Part shown: piece by piece, positions 33,438-44,912 of the stretch
Layout: each line of letters begins with the position of its first letter
Numbering within the stretch: the stretch's first letter is position 1
Assembly (NCBI RefSeq): GCF_900187405.1
Contig: NZ_LT896716.1
Location: 2,050,001 to 2,114,000 of the forward strand
Origin: Geobacter sp. DSM 9736
GTDB taxonomy: Bacteria; Desulfobacterota; Desulfuromonadia; Geobacterales; Geobacteraceae
Reading direction: 5' to 3'
DNA length: 64,000 nt
Notes under the pieces: generated by a model
Seen by the model: the letters and a program-made list of their open reading frames with translations, nothing else
What the model was told of the DNA's origin: nothing
The model's database searches: none
Translations under genes and position numbers: made by a program

Positions 33438-36400
33438 TCAGTCTTCGTCGTTCTCAAGGAGCTCCACATCCAGACAGAGGGACTGGAGTTCCTTGATGAG
33501 GACGTTGAACGACTCGGGGAGGCCCGGCTCAAGAGTGTGCTTCCCTTTCACGATAGCCTCGTACATCCGTGTGCGCCCCGCCACGTCGTCCGATTTGACC
33601 GTGAGGAATTCCTGGAGAGCATATGCAGCGCCGTACGCTTCCATTGCCCACACCTCCATCTCACCGAGACGTTGTCCCCCGAACTGGGCCTTGCCACCAA
33701 GCGGCTGCTGCGTGACGAGACTGTAGGGGCCGATGGAGCGCGCGTGGATCTTGTCATCGACAAGGTGGTGGAGCTTGAGAACGTACATGACCCCGACGGT
33801 TACCTTGTGCTTGAAAGGATCGCCAGTCTTGCCGTCGAATAGGGTCACCTGCCCCGTGGCCTCGAATCCGGCTTTCCCCAGCATGTCCTGGATGCCGTCT
33901 TCGGACGCGCCTTCGAATACCGGAGATGCCATAGGCACACCACGTTTCAATCGCTTGGCGACTTTCTGGAGCTCATCCTCCTCAAGGGTATCGATGAAGC
34001 GGCTCATCTCCTTGTCATTGTACACTTCTTTCAGGTACTTTTTCATATTGGCCGCAGGAGAATTCTTCTCTAGCATCTCCTCGATCTTCCAGCCGATCCC
34101 CTTGGCGGCCCATCCCAGATGCGTTTCCAGAATCTGGCCCACGTTCATACGGGAAGGAACGCCAAGCGGGTTGAGGACGATCTCGACAGGCCGCCCATCC
34201 TCCATGTACGGCATGTCCTCTTCCGGCAGGATGCGGGAAACGACACCCTTGTTTCCGTGGCGACCCGCCATCTTGTCACCCACCTGGAGCTTGCGCTTGA
34301 TGGCAATGTAGACCTTTACCATTTTGATGACGCCAGGAGGTAGGTCGTCCCCACGCTTGAGCTTCTGTATTTTGTCATCAAAGACGTATTTGATTATGTC
34401 GATCTGCTGGTGGAGGGTACTGAGCACCATCGCCACCTTCTCGTCGACTCCTTCCCCGTCGACCAGCGAAATCTCGTCCCACCGGTCCATCGGGACTGCG
34501 TTAAGGGCTTCGTCGGCAATTACCTTCCCTTTTGCTATCAGGACCTTGCCGTCCCTTCCTTCAAGACTCACCGCCGCGGTCTTTCCTACCAGAAGCTTCT
34601 TCAGTTTTCCAATGGCGGAGTCTCGGATGATGCGGATCTCGTCCTGCTCGTCCTTGCGAAGCTTCTCCTCTTCGGCCCGTTCGATGATTTCCGTACGGGT
34701 GTCCTTGTCGGCACCCTTGCGGGAAAAGATCTTGGCGCCGATGATGGTTCCTTCGACACCGGGTGGAACCCGCAGGGAGGTATCACGTACATCACCTGCC
34801 TTCTCCCCGAAGATAGCGCGGAGAAGTTTCTCTTCCGGCGACAGCTGGGTCTCTCCCTTTGGTGTAATCTTACCAACGAGGATGTCGCCGGGCTTCACTT
34901 CGGCGCCAATCCTGATGATACCCGATTCGTCGAGGTCCTTGAGGGTTTCCTCACCCAGATTGGGTATGTCGGAGGTGATTTCCTCCTTGCCGAGTTTTGT
35001 ATCGCGAGCTACGCATTCAAATTCCTCGATGTGGATCGAGGTATAGCGGTCATCCTTGACCAGCTTTTCTGAAATTAGAATTGAGTCCTCGAAGTTGTAG
35101 CCGCCCCAAGGCATGAAGGCAACGAGCACATTCTGGCCGAGGGCGAGTTCTCCCATGTCGGTGGAGGGGCCGTCTGCTATGATGTCGCTCCGCTTCACAT
35201 GGTCCCCGACCTTCACTACCGGCCGCTGGTTGATGCATGTGTTCTGGTTGGAGCGGGCAAACTTGATCAGGTTGTAGATATCAACGCCGGTGCCGGTCTC
35301 GTCGTATTCGTCCTCGTCTATCTTTACGACGATGCGGGAAGCATCAACCGACTCAACAACACCATTGTGGCGAGCTACTACGGAAACTCCTGAATCGCGG
35401 GCCACTACGCGTTCCATGCCGGTACCGACGAGGGGACTGTCAGCCCGCAGCAGCGGCACTGCCTGTCGCTGCATGTTTGAGCCCATGAGTGCGCGGTTGG
35501 CGTCGTCGTTCTCCAGGAACGGAATAAGGGAGGCAGCTACAGATACAAGCTGCATCGGTGCCACGTCCATCAGCTCAAGTTCATCGCGGTGAACCAGTAC
35601 GAACTCTCCGGAACGACGGGCGGAAATGTACTCGTTAGAGAACTTTCCGTCCTTGTCCATTTCGGCATTTGCCTGAGCGATGGCGTGCCCCTCCTCCTCA
35701 AGAGCCGAGAAGAAGCGAACTTCGTTGGTGACCTTCCCCTCTTTTACGATCCGATACGGGGTCTCCACGAACCCGTGCTCATTGATCCTAGCATAGGTGG
35801 AGAGCGAGGCTATGAGACCAATGTTCGGCCCTTCCGGAGTCTCGATTGGGCAAACTCGACCGTAATGGGTCGGATGAACGTCGCGGACTTCGAAACCTGC
35901 ACGCTCCCGGGTAAGACCGCCCGGTCCAAGGGCTGAAAGACGCCGCTTGTGTGTTACTTCGGAGAGCGGGTTTGTCTGGTCCATGAACTGGGAAAGCTGC
36001 GAGGATCCGAAGAACTCCTTCACCACAGCAGAAACAGGCTTCGAGTTGATCAGGTCGTGAGGCATGAGGTTTTCCACTTCCTGAAGGCTCATGCGCTCCT
36101 TGATCGCTCGCTCCATGCGTACAAGGCCTATGCGGTACTGGTTTTCCAGGAGTTCGCCGACGGCGCGCACCCGGCGATTGCCCAGGTGGTCGATATCGTC
36201 GATGTTCCCTTTGCCGTTCTTGAGGTCGATCAGGTACCTGACCACCTCGAGCACGTCCTCTCGCGTCAGGGTCTGGGTGTCGAGAGGGGTTGAGAGCCCG
36301 AGCTTGTGGTTCAGCTTCAGGCGACCGACAGCCGAGAGGTCGTACCTTTCCGGATTAAAAAAGAGGTTTCCGAAAAGGGCAACGGCGCTTTTGATAGTTG

Positions 36401-37550
36401 GCGGATCGCCGGGACGCAGTCTGCGGTATATTTCGATCAGGGCATCATCGGTTGTGCCGATCTTGTCGATGAGAATCGTGTCGCGGAACGACGAGGTCGC
36501 ATGCAGGTTGTCTATGAACAGAAGCTTGAACGAATTTATTCCACGGGTTTTTATCTCTTCAAGCTTGACCTGCGTGATCTCCTCATTGCACTCGACGATA
36601 ACCTCGCCGGTGGAGGGGTCGACGATATCGTGGCAGGAAAAGCGCCCGAGGACGTCCTCGGCCGTTATCGGTATCTGCTTTATATTGTGCTCTTCCATCT
36701 TCCTGATAGCGGCCTTCGTGAATTTCCGGTTGGCCTTCACGAGCACTTCACCCGTCTGCGGGTCGGTAATGTCTATGGCCGCCTTCTGATTGGTGAGGAG
36801 TTCCGGATCGGCGGTCTTCACCATCCGGTCGCCATCGAAGAAAATCTCCTCGCTCTTGTAGAAGTAGTTAAGCAGCTCTTCAGCGGAGTAACCCAACGCT
36901 TTCAGCAGAACGGTCGCCGGCATTTTGCGGCGGCGATCGATGCGCACATATAGGATATCCTTGTGATCGAATTCGAAATCGAGCCAGGAACCGCGGTAGG
37001 GGATGACCCTGGCGGAGTAGAGGACCTTGCCGCTGGAGTGCGTTTTACCCTTGTCATGGTCGTAGAAGACGCCGGGAGAGCGATGGAGCTGACTGACGAT
37101 AACCCTCTCGGTGCCGTTGATTATGAACGTACCGTTCTCCGTCATCAGCGGGATCTCGCCGAAATAGACTTCCTGCTCCTTGATGTCGCGGATCGACTTG
37201 GCACCTGTTTCCTTGTTCAGGTCCCAGACGACAAGCCTGACCCGTACCTTCATGGGCGCAGCGAAGGTCATGCCACGCTGATGGCACTCCTCCACATCGT
37301 ATTTCGGGGTTCCGAGGGCGTAGGAAACGTACTCAAGGGACGCGGTCTCGCTGAAGTCCCTAATGGGGAAAACGCTCTTGAAAACGGCCTCCAGGCCGCT
37401 GTTCTTTCTGGCTTCCGCGGGTATGTCAATCTGGAGAAATCTCTTGTATGAATTCTTCTGAATGTCGATCAGGTTGGGGATATCGATGATCTTCTTTATC
37501 TTGGCGAAGTTCTTGCGCAAAAGGGGGTTATTCGCAATTGAATAAGCCAT
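33438..37550 (-). CDS. rpoB: DNA-directed RNA polymerase subunit beta
   Basis: The 1370-aa subunit. The rifampicin region [20 protein letters not shown] and [20 protein letters not shown] is wild type. The C-terminal stretch [20 protein letters not shown] is conserved. It lies upstream of rpoC and 159 nt downstream of rplL, with a strong hairpin in that gap. Confidence 0.98.
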   Translation of the reverse strand: MAYSIANNPLLRKNFAKIKKIIDIPNLIDIQKNSYKRFLQIDIPAEARKNSGLEAVFKSVFPIRDFSETASLEYVSYALGTPKYDVEECHQRGMTFAAPMKVRVRLVVWDLNKETGAKSIRDIKEQEVYFGEIPLMTENGTFIINGTERVIVSQLHRSPGVFYDHDKGKTHSSGKVLYSARVIPYRGSWLDFEFDHKDILYVRIDRRRKMPATVLLKALGYSAEELLNYFYKSEEIFFDGDRMVKTADPELLTNQKAAIDITDPQTGEVLVKANRKFTKAAIRKMEEHNIKQIPITAEDVLGRFSCHDIVDPSTGEVIVECNEEITQVKLEEIKTRGINSFKLLFIDNLHATSSFRDTILIDKIGTTDDALIEIYRRLRPGDPPTIKSAVALFGNLFFNPERYDLSAVGRLKLNHKLGLSTPLDTQTLTREDVLEVVRYLIDLKNGKGNIDDIDHLGNRRVRAVGELLENQYRIGLVRMERAIKERMSLQEVENLMPHDLINSKPVSAVVKEFFGSSQLSQFMDQTNPLSEVTHKRRLSALGPGGLTRERAGFEVRDVHPTHYGRVCPIETPEGPNIGLIASLSTYARINEHGFVETPYRIVKEGKVTNEVRFFSALEEEGHAIAQANAEMDKDGKFSNEYISARRSGEFVLVHRDELELMDVAPMQLVSVAASLIPFLENDDANRALMGSNMQRQAVPLLRADSPLVGTGMERVVARDSGVSVVARHNGVVESVDASRIVVKIDEDEYDETGTGVDIYNLIKFARSNQNTCINQRPVVKVGDHVKRSDIIADGPSTDMGELALGQNVLVAFMPWGGYNFEDSILISEKLVKDDRYTSIHIEEFECVARDTKLGKEEITSDIPNLGEETLKDLDESGIIRIGAEVKPGDILVGKITPKGETQLSPEEKLLRAIFGEKAGDVRDTSLRVPPGVEGTIIGAKIFSRKGADKDTRTEIIERAEEEKLRKDEQDEIRIIRDSAIGKLKKLLVGKTAAVSLEGRDGKVLIAKGKVIADEALNAVPMDRWDEISLVDGEGVDEKVAMVLSTLHQQIDIIKYVFDDKIQKLKRGDDLPPGVIKMVKVYIAIKRKLQVGDKMAGRHGNKGVVSRILPEEDMPYMEDGRPVEIVLNPLGVPSRMNVGQILETHLGWAAKGIGWKIEEMLEKNSPAANMKKYLKEVYNDKEMSRFIDTLEEDELQKVAKRLKRGVPMASPVFEGASEDGIQDMLGKAGFEATGQVTLFDGKTGDPFKHKVTVGVMYVLKLHHLVDDKIHARSIGPYSLVTQQPLGGKAQFGGQRLGEMEVWAMEAYGAAYALQEFLTVKSDDVAGRTRMYEAIVKGKHTLEPGLPESFNVLIKELQSLCLDVELLENDED

Positions 37551-37654
37551 ATTTTCTCCTTTGGTGAATGCCGGAGCGACATCCGAACCACTTGGATTGT
37601 TGCGAAACTACGATGCAGGCAGGCAGTGGAAGGCGCCAACTACTAAAATAGAAC

Positions 37655-37685
37655 AGCCAAGGCCGCACACCAGGCGGCCTTGGCT
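37655..37685 (-). terminator. rplL-rpoB hairpin (attenuator-like)
   Basis: An 11-bp perfect stem (AGCCAAGGCCG / CGGCCTTGGCT, 37655-37665 with 37675-37685) with a 9-nt loop is followed on the minus strand by GTTCTATTTTAG. It lies 24 nt after the rplL stop, where E. coli has the partial terminator that sets rpoBC below rplJL expression. Confidence 0.7.
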
Positions 37686-37709
37686 AGCATTGGGACAAGT
37701 TGTCGACGG

Positions 37710-38093
37710 TTATTTAATGTCAACTTCTGCGCCGGCCTCAACCAGCTGTTTCTTGGCGTCTTCGGCTTCCTGCTTGGAAACGCCGGTCTTTACAGGCTGC
37801 GGAGCGCCGTCCACGAGATCCTTGGCTTCTTTGAGGCCCAGGCTGGTGAGAGCGCGGACAACTTTGATGACGCCGATCTTGTTGGCACCGGCGGACTTGA
37901 GGATGATGTCGAACTCGGTCTTCTCTTCAGCAGGCTCTGCAGCAGCAGCAGGACCGGCAGCGGCGGCGACCGCCACAGGAGCGGCAGCAGAAACACCGAA
38001 CTTGTCTTCGAGCTCCTTGATCATTTCGGAAAGTTCAAGAACGGTCATGTTCTCGATGAATTTGATTACGTCTGCTTTGGTGATGTCAGCCAT
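37710..38093 (-). CDS. rplL: 50S ribosomal protein L7/L12
   Basis: A 127-aa stalk protein: N-terminal dimer domain [20 protein letters not shown], an Ala-rich hinge (residues about 38-60) and C-terminal domain [20 protein letters not shown]. The start at 38093 is supported by GGAGGAA 6 nt upstream; the ATG at 38108 lies before that site. Confidence 0.97.
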   Translation of the reverse strand: MADITKADVIKFIENMTVLELSEMIKELEDKFGVSAAAPVAVAAAAGPAAAAEPAEEKTEFDIILKSAGANKIGVIKVVRALTSLGLKEAKDLVDGAPQPVKTGVSKQEAEDAKKQLVEAGAEVDIK

Positions 38094-38151
38094 TTGATGT
38101 TCCTCCATAGTCGCTGATTCTGTTAAGTTTACCCCGTTGGGGGATTTTTCT

Positions 38152-38676
38152 TTATTTGCCTTCTTTTTGGTCTCTTACAGCAGCAAGCGCGCGGACGAAG
38201 CCGCCCGGCACCGCAGCAAGCACTCCGACAAAGCTGGCGATCGGGGCCTGCATGGTCCCGAGAAGCTTCGCGACGAGTACCTCACGGCTCGGGAGCTCGG
38301 CCAGGGCCTGGACATCGCTCACGCTCATCGACTTGCCCGAAAGCACTGCTGCTTTCAGCTTGAGCGTCGAGTTCGGCTCCTTGGCAAAGCGCGACAGTAC
38401 CTTGGCAGCGGCTACAGGATCGGTGTAGCTAAGTGCAATGGCTGTAGGGCCGGCGAAATGATCTGCCAGTCCTGCCTTGTCGGTGTCGCGGGAAGCGAGT
38501 TCGAGCAGGGTATTCTTTACAACCTTGTACTCGACGTCTGCTTTGCGCAGTTCGTTCCTGAGTTCGGTGGCCTTGCCAACAGTCATTCCGCGGAAATCTG
38601 CGAGAAACACTGCCTGTGCACGCTGCAGCTTCTCGTGCATTTCGGCGACGACCTGTTGTTTGCCTTCCTTGTTCAT
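38152..38676 (-). CDS. rplJ: 50S ribosomal protein L10
   Basis: A 174-aa stalk base protein: [20 protein letters not shown] near the N-terminus and the C-terminal helices that bind L7/L12 dimers. It is preceded by an L10 leader through which L10 would repress its own synthesis. rplJ is followed by rplL after a 58-nt gap. Confidence 0.97.
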   Translation of the reverse strand: MNKEGKQQVVAEMHEKLQRAQAVFLADFRGMTVGKATELRNELRKADVEYKVVKNTLLELASRDTDKAGLADHFAGPTAIALSYTDPVAAAKVLSRFAKEPNSTLKLKAAVLSGKSMSVSDVQALAELPSREVLVAKLLGTMQAPIASFVGVLAAVPGGFVRALAAVRDQKEGK

Positions 38677-38717
38677 GCGCCATCCTCCTTTCTTTTGGTA
38701 TGAGGGTCGATGACCCC

Positions 38718-38839
38718 GCCAAAGTCAGGGAGCTTCAGGAACAACTACTTTCCATCGACAACCGCAGTCTCGGCAGGCTTCGGATTCTCAATTAAGCAGC
38801 AGCTCCATTGCTGCTGCGCCTGCTGTCTGTGACTTTGGC
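38718..38839 (-). ncRNA. L10 leader (ribosomal protein autoregulatory mRNA element)
   Basis: In the 217-nt gap upstream of rplJ, the minus strand reads TGCCGAGACTGCGG, the typical kink-turn core of L10 leaders. It is enclosed by a long-range stem: GCCAAAGTCA (plus strand, 38718-38727) pairs with TGACTTTGGC (38830-38839). A further internal hairpin is formed around GCAGCAGC / GCTGCTGC. Binding of L10(L12)4 here would lower rplJL translation. Confidence 0.75.
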
Positions 38840-38852
38840 AAAATTATAAATA

Positions 38853-38883
38853 GTCCTCTAGGTCGCATTGGTCCTATAAGGCC
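38853..38883. repeat. degenerate copy of the CCTATAGGTCG repeat upstream of the L10 leader
   Basis: TCCTCTAGGTCGCATTGGTC on the plus strand matches 13 of 15 bases of the core (TCCTATAGGTCGTAT) of the rpoB-rpoC palindrome at 33398-33428, followed by CTATAAGG. It lies between rplA and the L10 leader. Confidence 0.5.
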
Positions 38884-38893
38884 TATGAAACTT

Positions 38894-39595
38894 TTACAGC
38901 TGTGCGGCAACCTCTGTGGTATCAAGCCGTACCCCAGGCCCCATGGTGGAGGAGAGGGAAATCTTCTTGACGTAAGTTCCCTTGGCAGCAGCAGGCTTCG
39001 CCTTCATCAGCGCATCGACGAGAGCGATGATGTTCTCCTGGAGCTTGGTGCCGTCGAAGGACACTTTCCCCACAGGAGCATGAACGATACCTGCCTTCTC
39101 TACGCGAAACTCAACCTTGCCGGATTTCGACTCCTTTACCGCGCGACCCACATCGAAGGTAACCGTTCCGACTTTCGGGTTAGGCATAAGGCCACGGGGA
39201 CCAAGGAGCTTGCCTATCTTTCCGACGACCCCCATCATGTCCGGGGTGGCGATGGCGGTATCGAACTCGAACCATCCCTCCTGGATCTTCGCAACGAGAT
39301 CGTCCCCCCCTACGTAATCGGCGCCGGCTTCGCGTGCTTCCTTCTCCTTCTCGCCCTTGGCGAAAACAAGTACGCGAACATCCTTTCCAAGGCCGTTGGG
39401 GAGCACAACTGCCCCGCGGACCATCTGATCTGCGTGGCGCGGGTCGACACCCAGGCGGACGGCAACATCGACGGTCTCATCGAATTTGGCAAACGAAGCG
39501 GACTTGACCAGGTCTATGGCTTCGCTCAACGTATAGGCCCGGGCGCGGTCGACTTTTGCAAGGGATTCTGTTTTCTTCTTCGCAGTCTTAGGCAT
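38894..39595 (-). CDS. rplA: 50S ribosomal protein L1
   Basis: A 233-aa stalk protein. Family stretches are [20 protein letters not shown] and [20 protein letters not shown], with C-terminal [16 protein letters not shown]1 commonly represses the rplKA mRNA. Confidence 0.98.
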   Translation of the reverse strand: MPKTAKKKTESLAKVDRARAYTLSEAIDLVKSASFAKFDETVDVAVRLGVDPRHADQMVRGAVVLPNGLGKDVRVLVFAKGEKEKEAREAGADYVGGDDLVAKIQEGWFEFDTAIATPDMMGVVGKIGKLLGPRGLMPNPKVGTVTFDVGRAVKESKSGKVEFRVEKAGIVHAPVGKVSFDGTKLQENIIALVDALMKAKPAAAKGTYVKKISLSSTMGPGVRLDTTEVAAQL

Positions 39596-39615
39596 TTCTT
39601 CACCCTCTCTTGATC

Positions 39616-40038
39616 TTAAACTATCTCAACACCCATACTGCGGGCGGTTCCTTCGACGGTGCGCATGGCGGCTTCGAGGCTGGCTGCATTGAGATCCGGC
39701 ATCTTCTTCGTCGCGATCTCCCGGACCTGGTCCTTTGTCAGCTTTCCGACTTTGTTCTTATTCGGAACCGCGGACCCACTCTCGATTCCGATAGCCTTCT
39801 TGATAAGAATAGGCACCGGGGGCGTCTTCGTGATGAAGCTGAACGAGCGGTCGGCGTACACGGTGATGACCACCGGGATGATCGTTCCCTCATCGGCCTG
39901 GGTCTTCGCGTTGAACGCCTTGCAGAATTCCATGATGTTAACGCCGTGCTGACCGAGGGCAGGGCCGATGGGGGGGGATGGATTGGCTTTCCCCGCCGGG
40001 ATCTGCAGTTTTATGTAACCAGTGATCTTCTTCGCCAT
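39616..40038 (-). CDS. rplK: 50S ribosomal protein L11
   Basis: A 140-aa GTPase-centre protein: [40 protein letters not shown] and the C-terminal rRNA-binding domain ending [10 protein letters not shown]. The proline pair at the thiostrepton site is intact. Confidence 0.98.
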   Translation of the reverse strand: MAKKITGYIKLQIPAGKANPSPPIGPALGQHGVNIMEFCKAFNAKTQADEGTIIPVVITVYADRSFSFITKTPPVPILIKKAIGIESGSAVPNKNKVGKLTKDQVREIATKKMPDLNAASLEAAMRTVEGTARSMGVEIV

Positions 40039-40114
40039 GTATCTGCTCCTTTTATCTGTTTCCTGAAGGCGGGGGGCCCCGGCGACCCTGAGGCGGGCGG
40101 GGCGTTTTTCCTGC

Positions 40115-40642
40115 CTATTGCTTTTCTACCTGCATGAATTCCAGCTCAACGGGAGTAGCCCTGCCGAATATGCTGACCATCACGCGCAGCTTCGCCTTGT
40201 CGGGCTTAACATCTTCGACCACGCCGGAGAAGTTGAGGAAGGGGCCATCGATTACCCTGACGGTCTCACCCACTTCGAAGAGCACTTTAGGACGAGGTTT
40301 CTCGGCACCCTCTTCTATGCGGCGGGTAATTTTCTGCACCTCCTCGTCGGGTATGGCGACCGGGCTGTTACCACCGACGAAACCTGTAACTTTTGAGGTC
40401 TCCTTCACCACATGCCACGTTTCGTCGTTCAGCTCCATATTGACGAGGATATAGCCTGGAAAGAATTTGCGCGATGATGTGCGCTTCTCTCCTTTTTTCA
40501 GCTCCACCACCGTTTCGGAAGGTATAAGTATCTCTCCGAAGGACTCCTGAAGCCCAAGGTTCTTGATCCGCTCCTGCAGAGAGAGCTTGACCTTGTTCTC
40601 GAACCCGGAATAGGTGTGGACACCGTACCATTTCAATGCCAT
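40115..40642 (-). CDS. nusG: transcription termination/antitermination factor NusG
   Basis: A 175-aa protein. The NGN domain begins [19 protein letters not shown] and continues [20 protein letters not shown]. The C-terminal KOW domain is [20 protein letters not shown]. The start is at ATG 40642; 35 codons open upstream belong to the secE end and gap. It follows secE by 11 nt. Confidence 0.97.
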   Translation of the reverse strand: MALKWYGVHTYSGFENKVKLSLQERIKNLGLQESFGEILIPSETVVELKKGEKRTSSRKFFPGYILVNMELNDETWHVVKETSKVTGFVGGNSPVAIPDEEVQKITRRIEEGAEKPRPKVLFEVGETVRVIDGPFLNFSGVVEDVKPDKAKLRVMVSIFGRATPVELEFMQVEKQ

Positions 40643-40653
40643 AAACTCGTTCC

Positions 40654-40839
40654 TTACCCCAGTATGAGCCGCATAGTCTTGGCTAGAATCACGTCGCAGA
40701 ACCCAAGGTAAAGGGAAATCAACACGACGATGACAACTACGACCCATGCGGTCGCTATTGTTTCCTTGCGTGTCGGCCAGGTAACCTTGCCCAGCTCGAC
40801 CTTGACTTCTTCGAGAAAGCTCTTCGTTTTAGCCAGCAC
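40654..40839 (-). CDS. secE: preprotein translocase subunit SecE
   Basis: A 61-aa single-span SecE. The amphipathic helix KSFLEEVKVELGKVTWPTRK carries the conserved KVTWP; the transmembrane segment is about TAWVVVVIVVLISLYLGFCD. GTG at 40839 is preferred because GGAG lies 6 nt upstream; an earlier GTG at 40851 precedes that site. Confidence 0.93.
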   Translation of the reverse strand: MLAKTKSFLEEVKVELGKVTWPTRKETIATAWVVVVIVVLISLYLGFCDVILAKTMRLILG

Positions 40840-40871
40840 GGTCAGCTCCACTAAGGTTTGTATAATAAAAA

Positions 40872-40948
40872 TGGCAGGCCAGGAGGGATTCGAACCCCCA
40901 ACATCCGGTTTTGGAGACCGGCGCTCTAGCCGTTAGAGCTACTGGCCT
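40872..40948 (-). tRNA. tRNA-Trp (CCA anticodon)
   Basis: A 77-nt cloverleaf: acceptor AGGCCAG / CTGGCCT, anticodon loop CTCCAAA, T-arm GGGGGTTCGAATCCC and encoded 3' CCA. It lies between rpmG and secE, the usual position. Confidence 0.97.
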
Positions 40949-40985
40949 GCAGACAATAGCCGCACAGAGAGCGCGGCCCAATCGG

Positions 40986-41135
40986 CTATTTCGTTTCCTT
41001 GTGAGGCGTATGGGTGCGACAGAAGCGGCAGTACTTCTTGAACTCAAGCTTCTGCGGAGTGTTTTTCTTGTTCTTTGTAGTCGTATAATTTCTCTGCTTG
41101 CACTCGGTGCAGGCAAGGGTGATGATGTCTCTCAT
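40986..41135 (-). CDS. rpmG: 50S ribosomal protein L33 (zinc form)
   Basis: A 49-aa protein with two CxxC pairs (Cys9/12 and Cys36/39: CTEC, CRFC). It begins [20 protein letters not shown] and ends [12 protein letters not shown] is at 41135 and TAG at 40986-40988. It lies between tuf copy 2 and tRNA-Trp. Confidence 0.96.
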   Translation of the reverse strand: MRDIITLACTECKQRNYTTTKNKKNTPQKLEFKKYCRFCRTHTPHKETK

Positions 41136-41206
41136 TGCCGTCGTCCTTATTTAGCGGATAACGGAGGGCGCATCGTCATGACCGCCCTCCGCATTAAATG
41201 ACAGAA

Positions 41207-42397
41207 TTACTCGATGATGGCGCTGACCACTCCGGCGCCGACGGTACGGCCACCTTCGCGGATCGCGAAACGAAGTCCTTCGTCCATTGCGATCGGGGTG
41301 ATCAGATTGATGGTGACAGCGATGTTGTCGCCGGGCATTACCATCTCGGTCCCCGCAGGCAGCTCGACAATACCCGTCACGTCGGTGGTGCGGAAGTAGA
41401 ACTGCGGACGGTATCCGTTGAAGAACGGAGTGTGGCGGCCACCCTCTTCCTTGGTGAGTACATAGGCTTCGGCCTTGAACTTGGTGTGCGGGGTGATGGA
41501 GCCGGGCTTGGAAAGCACCTGACCGCGCTCGATGTCCTCACGCTTGACGCCACGCAGAAGTGCGCCGATGTTGTCGCCCGCACGACCTTCGTCGAGGAGC
41601 TTGCGGAACATTTCGACACCGGTGACGGTTGTCTTGGTTGTCGCCTTCATTCCGACGATCTCTACCTCTTCGCCTACCTTGACGATACCTCTCTCGACGC
41701 GGCCAGTGGCAACAGTACCACGCCCGGAGATGGAGAATACGTCCTCGACCGGCATAAGGAACGGCTTGTCGATGGCGCGCTGCGGCTCGGGAATGTAACT
41801 GTCCACCGCGTCCATGAGCTGCATGATCGCCGGCTCGGCCAGCTCGCCCTGCTCGCCGTTCAGTGCCTGGAGGGCGGAACCCTTGATGATGGGGATATCA
41901 TCACCCGGGAAGTCGTAGGAGGAGAGGAGCTCCCGAATTTCGAGCTCTACCAGTTCGAGGAGCTCGGCATCGTCGACCATGTCGGCCTTGTTGAGGAAGA
42001 CTACGATGTAGGGAACGCCAACCTGACGGGCAAGCAGGATATGCTCCCGGGTCTGCGGCATCGGACCGTCGGCTGCGGAGACGACCAGAATGGCGCCGTC
42101 CATCTGCGCGGCTCCGGTGATCATGTTCTTCACGTAGTCGGCATGGCCGGGGCAGTCCACATGGGCATAGTGACGCTTGTCGGTCTCGTACTCGACATGG
42201 GCGGTGGCGATGGTGATCCCGCGCTCACGCTCTTCAGGGGCGTTGTCGATCTGGTCGAACGCCTTGAATTCAGCCTGCCCCTTGCCGGCAAGCACTTTCG
42301 TGATGGCTGCGGTAAGGGTCGTCTTCCCATGGTCAACGTGACCAATCGTCCCTATGTTTACATGCGGTTTCGTTCTCTCAAATTTTGCCTTGGCCAT
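41207..42397 (-). CDS. tuf: translation elongation factor Tu, copy 2
   Basis: The 396-aa protein is identical to copy 1 except one C-terminal residue (Ala for Ser in VSxIIE). It starts at ATG 42397. The frame is open 39 codons upstream, but those codons run back through the gap and into tRNA-Thr. It follows the tRNA Thr-Tyr-Gly-Thr cluster, the tufB arrangement of E. coli. Base identity with copy 1 extends a few bases above the ATG (GGTTCCGAC) and ends abruptly at both gene ends. Confidence 0.98.
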   Translation of the reverse strand: MAKAKFERTKPHVNIGTIGHVDHGKTTLTAAITKVLAGKGQAEFKAFDQIDNAPEERERGITIATAHVEYETDKRHYAHVDCPGHADYVKNMITGAAQMDGAILVVSAADGPMPQTREHILLARQVGVPYIVVFLNKADMVDDAELLELVELEIRELLSSYDFPGDDIPIIKGSALQALNGEQGELAEPAIMQLMDAVDSYIPEPQRAIDKPFLMPVEDVFSISGRGTVATGRVERGIVKVGEEVEIVGMKATTKTTVTGVEMFRKLLDEGRAGDNIGALLRGVKREDIERGQVLSKPGSITPHTKFKAEAYVLTKEEGGRHTPFFNGYRPQFYFRTTDVTGIVELPAGTEMVMPGDNIAVTINLITPIAMDEGLRFAIREGGRTVGAGVVSAIIE

Positions 42398-42469
42398 GTC
42401 GGAACCCTCCGGATTTATCCTTTTTGCGTTTAAAGTATGGGGCAACAATCCCCTTATGGCTGAAAAAAA

Positions 42470-42545
<76 letters not shown>

Positions 42546-42557
42546 ACGATTGGAATT

Positions 42558-42634
42558 TGGAGCGGGAAACGGGACTCGAACCCGCGACCCTCAGCTTGGA
42601 AGGCTGATGCTCTAGCCAACTGAGCTACTCCCGC
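42558..42634 (-). tRNA. tRNA-Gly (TCC anticodon)
   Basis: A 77-nt cloverleaf: acceptor GCGGGAG, anticodon stem-loop CAGCC TTCCAAG CTG, T-arm GCGGGTTCGAGTCCCGT and encoded CCA. Confidence 0.97.
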
Positions 42635-42745
42635 CTAGTTCCAGGTATATGAAGTTTTGTGAAGACGTCAGACCCGCCAACTCCCAGTACCGGCGACTCT
42701 CGTCTCCTGGGTGGCCGATCGTACCCGCGCCTTCTGCAGTTTGTA

Positions 42746-42831
42746 TGGTGGAGGGAGGAGGATTCGAACCTCCGAAGTCGTCCGACGACAGATTTACAGT
42801 CTGTTCCCTTTGGCCACTCGGGAATCCCTCC
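42746..42831 (-). tRNA. tRNA-Tyr (GTA anticodon)
   Basis: An 86-nt class II tRNA: acceptor GGAGGGA / TCCCTCC, anticodon loop CTGTAAA, long variable arm GTCGTCGGACGAC and encoded CCA. Its GUN anticodon is a substrate for the Tgt at 7833. Confidence 0.97.
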
Positions 42832-42877
42832 AGACGAAGAAGCCGCTTCTAGCCCGGCATAGCGCCGAACGTTCAAC

Positions 42878-42953
42878 TGGAGCTGGCGATGGGACTCGAA
42901 CCCGCAACCTGCTGATTACAAGTCAGCTGCTCTACCAATTGAGCTACGCCAGC
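42878..42953 (-). tRNA. tRNA-Thr (TGT anticodon)
   Basis: A 76-nt cloverleaf: acceptor GCTGGCG / CGCCAGC, anticodon stem-loop GCTGA CTTGTAA TCAGC, T-arm GCGGGTTCGAGTCCCAT and encoded CCA. It is the first tRNA after the promoter. Confidence 0.97.
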
Positions 42954-42962
42954 GCAACTTAA

Positions 42963-42990
42963 CCTATACACGATGTACAAAGAACGTCAA
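42963..42990 (-). promoter_or_regulatory. promoter of the tRNA-tuf-rpmG-secE-nusG unit
   Basis: On the minus strand, -35 TTGACG (42985-42990), a 16-bp spacer and -10 TATAGG (42963-42968) lie just upstream of tRNA-Thr(TGT). Confidence 0.6.
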
Positions 42991-43044
42991 GCAAACCGGT
43001 CCAGAAAACAGAAGCATTACCTATACAGAAATGATCCGACGCTG

Positions 43045-44901
43045 TCAACGTTTTTTTGCCGGAATTTTTCTTTTCCCTCTGCCGACTGCGACAGCAGCCT
43101 CAGCTCCCCCTGCTCCAGCAATCCTCCCATCGCGCTCGTTACCTCCGAGAAGCAGGGGCGCAGCATCTTCCCGGCCGCAGACACGAAGCGCTTCCAGAAC
43201 ATGCCGTCGCTCTTCCGCAAGATGGCAAAGTAGAAGTGACTTTTGCAGCCGCTTTTCCCTGTCCGTCCGCGCCACGTGCAGTTTGTTGCCGGAGAAGGGA
43301 TCGATGCCAGTGTAGTACATGCAGGTCGAAAGCGTACCGGGAGTAGGCGTAAAATCCTGCACCTGCTCCACCCGGAGGCGATACCTCCCGAGAAGCAGTG
43401 CAAGCTCCACCATGTCTCCGAGGGTGCAACCCGGATGACCCGACATCATGTAGGGGATAACGTGCTGCCTTCTTCCGAGCCGTTCGCTCTCAGCCCTGAA
43501 GCGGGAGAGAAAACTTTCGAAGCGGGCGCGGCCAGGTTTCCGCATAAGCGCCGTCACCCCGTCCACAAGATGTTCCGGGGCTACCTTGAGAAGCCCACCC
43601 ACATGATGCGCAAGCAGTTCGCCAAAATAAGCCGGCTGCTTATCGAGCAGGTCGTATCTGATTCCCGAGGATACGGCAATATGCTTTACTCCGGTGAGTC
43701 CACGCGCCCGTCGAAGAAGCCGTGCTCCCTTCACATCCCCGGCCTTGAGGTGAGGACAGGGAGACGGAGCAAGACAACTCCCTCTCCGGCAGGTCCGGCA
43801 GGACGCCAGACTTCCGCTCTCCATGCCGTACATGTTGGCGGTCGGACCGCCAAGGTCGCTGACGCTCCCACGGAACCACTCCGACTCCGTCAGACGCTTC
43901 ACCTCGCACAGAACCGAATCCTCACTTCTGGACTGGATCGCAGTCCCCTGGTGCTGAGCTATAGCGCAGAAGGCACAGCCGCCGCAGCACCCCCGATGGG
44001 TGGTGATCGAGTTCCTTATCTGCTCCCATGCCGGAATAGGCTCTCTATACGATGGATGAGGTTTTTTCGTGAATGGAAGATTGTAGAGCGCGTCCATCTC
44101 CGTAGTTTCCAGAGGAAGCGCCGGAGGGTTGCTCACAAGACAGCGGTCGCCGTGCCGCTGCACGAGAGATCGCGCGCAGTGCGGATTCATTTCATGGGAA
44201 ACAAGGATGAAGGCATCTGCGAATTTTCGCCGATCCGCTGAGACCTCCTCGAACGAAGGAAGATGTACCACCGGCTCATCGTCAGATTCCACAAACTCTT
44301 TCTGAATCCGTGCAGTCCCCCTGACCCCGGCGATATCCCTGAACGGCTCTCCCTCCCTCACCCTCTCAGCCAGCTCAAGAAGGGGCCGCTCCCCCATCCC
44401 ATAGACGAGAAGATCCGCTTTGGAATCAAAAAGAATCGATCTCCTGACCTTGTCTTCCCAGAAGTCGTAATGAGCGAAACGGCGAAGGGATGCCTCGATG
44501 CCACCGATTACCACCGGGACGTCACGCCACGCTTCTTTTAGACGCGACGTGTAGACGATGCAGGCCCGATTGGGGCGCGCGCCGTGGCGGTTGCCGGGGG
44601 TATAGGCATCGTCGTGGCGAAGTTTGCGGGCAGGGGTATAGTGCGCCACCATCGAGTCCATGGCCCCCGCCGAAACGGCAAAGAAGAGCCTCGGGCGCCC
44701 GAGAACCATGAACGCGTCAACACTTCGCCAGTCGGGCTGAGGGATGACCCCGACACGGAACCCGTGCGATTCGAGCCAGCGGGCAAGGAGGGGAACGCCG
44801 AATGCCGGATGGTCGATATATGCATCGCCGGTTACGAAGATGACGTCGAGCTCATCCCATCCCCGCTTGAGTGCTTCTTCTTTAGTGATTGGTAAGAACA
44901 T
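43045..44901 (-). CDS. YgiQ-family radical SAM protein
   Basis: A large (618-aa) YgiQ-type protein of unknown reaction. N-terminal region: [19 protein letters not shown] and [20 protein letters not shown]. Radical SAM centre: [18 protein letters not shown], whose C-x3-C-x2-C would bind a 4Fe-4S cluster. Further cysteines ([17 protein letters not shown]) are a family feature. The C-terminal tail is Lys/Arg-rich. ATG 44901 is chosen; a GTG five codons upstream (44916) lies inside an intergenic repeat and has no ribosome site. Confidence 0.92.
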   Translation of the reverse strand: MFLPITKEEALKRGWDELDVIFVTGDAYIDHPAFGVPLLARWLESHGFRVGVIPQPDWRSVDAFMVLGRPRLFFAVSAGAMDSMVAHYTPARKLRHDDAYTPGNRHGARPNRACIVYTSRLKEAWRDVPVVIGGIEASLRRFAHYDFWEDKVRRSILFDSKADLLVYGMGERPLLELAERVREGEPFRDIAGVRGTARIQKEFVESDDEPVVHLPSFEEVSADRRKFADAFILVSHEMNPHCARSLVQRHGDRCLVSNPPALPLETTEMDALYNLPFTKKPHPSYREPIPAWEQIRNSITTHRGCCGGCAFCAIAQHQGTAIQSRSEDSVLCEVKRLTESEWFRGSVSDLGGPTANMYGMESGSLASCRTCRRGSCLAPSPCPHLKAGDVKGARLLRRARGLTGVKHIAVSSGIRYDLLDKQPAYFGELLAHHVGGLLKVAPEHLVDGVTALMRKPGRARFESFLSRFRAESERLGRRQHVIPYMMSGHPGCTLGDMVELALLLGRYRLRVEQVQDFTPTPGTLSTCMYYTGIDPFSGNKLHVARTDREKRLQKSLLLCHLAEERRHVLEALRVCGREDAAPLLLGGNERDGRIAGAGGAEAAVAVGRGKRKIPAKKR

Positions 44902-44912
44902 TTGGAAGTTGG

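Noticed and set aside
43243-44241. 332-codon plus-strand frame
   Set aside because: It is antisense to the YgiQ-type gene, whose radical SAM motif is clear.
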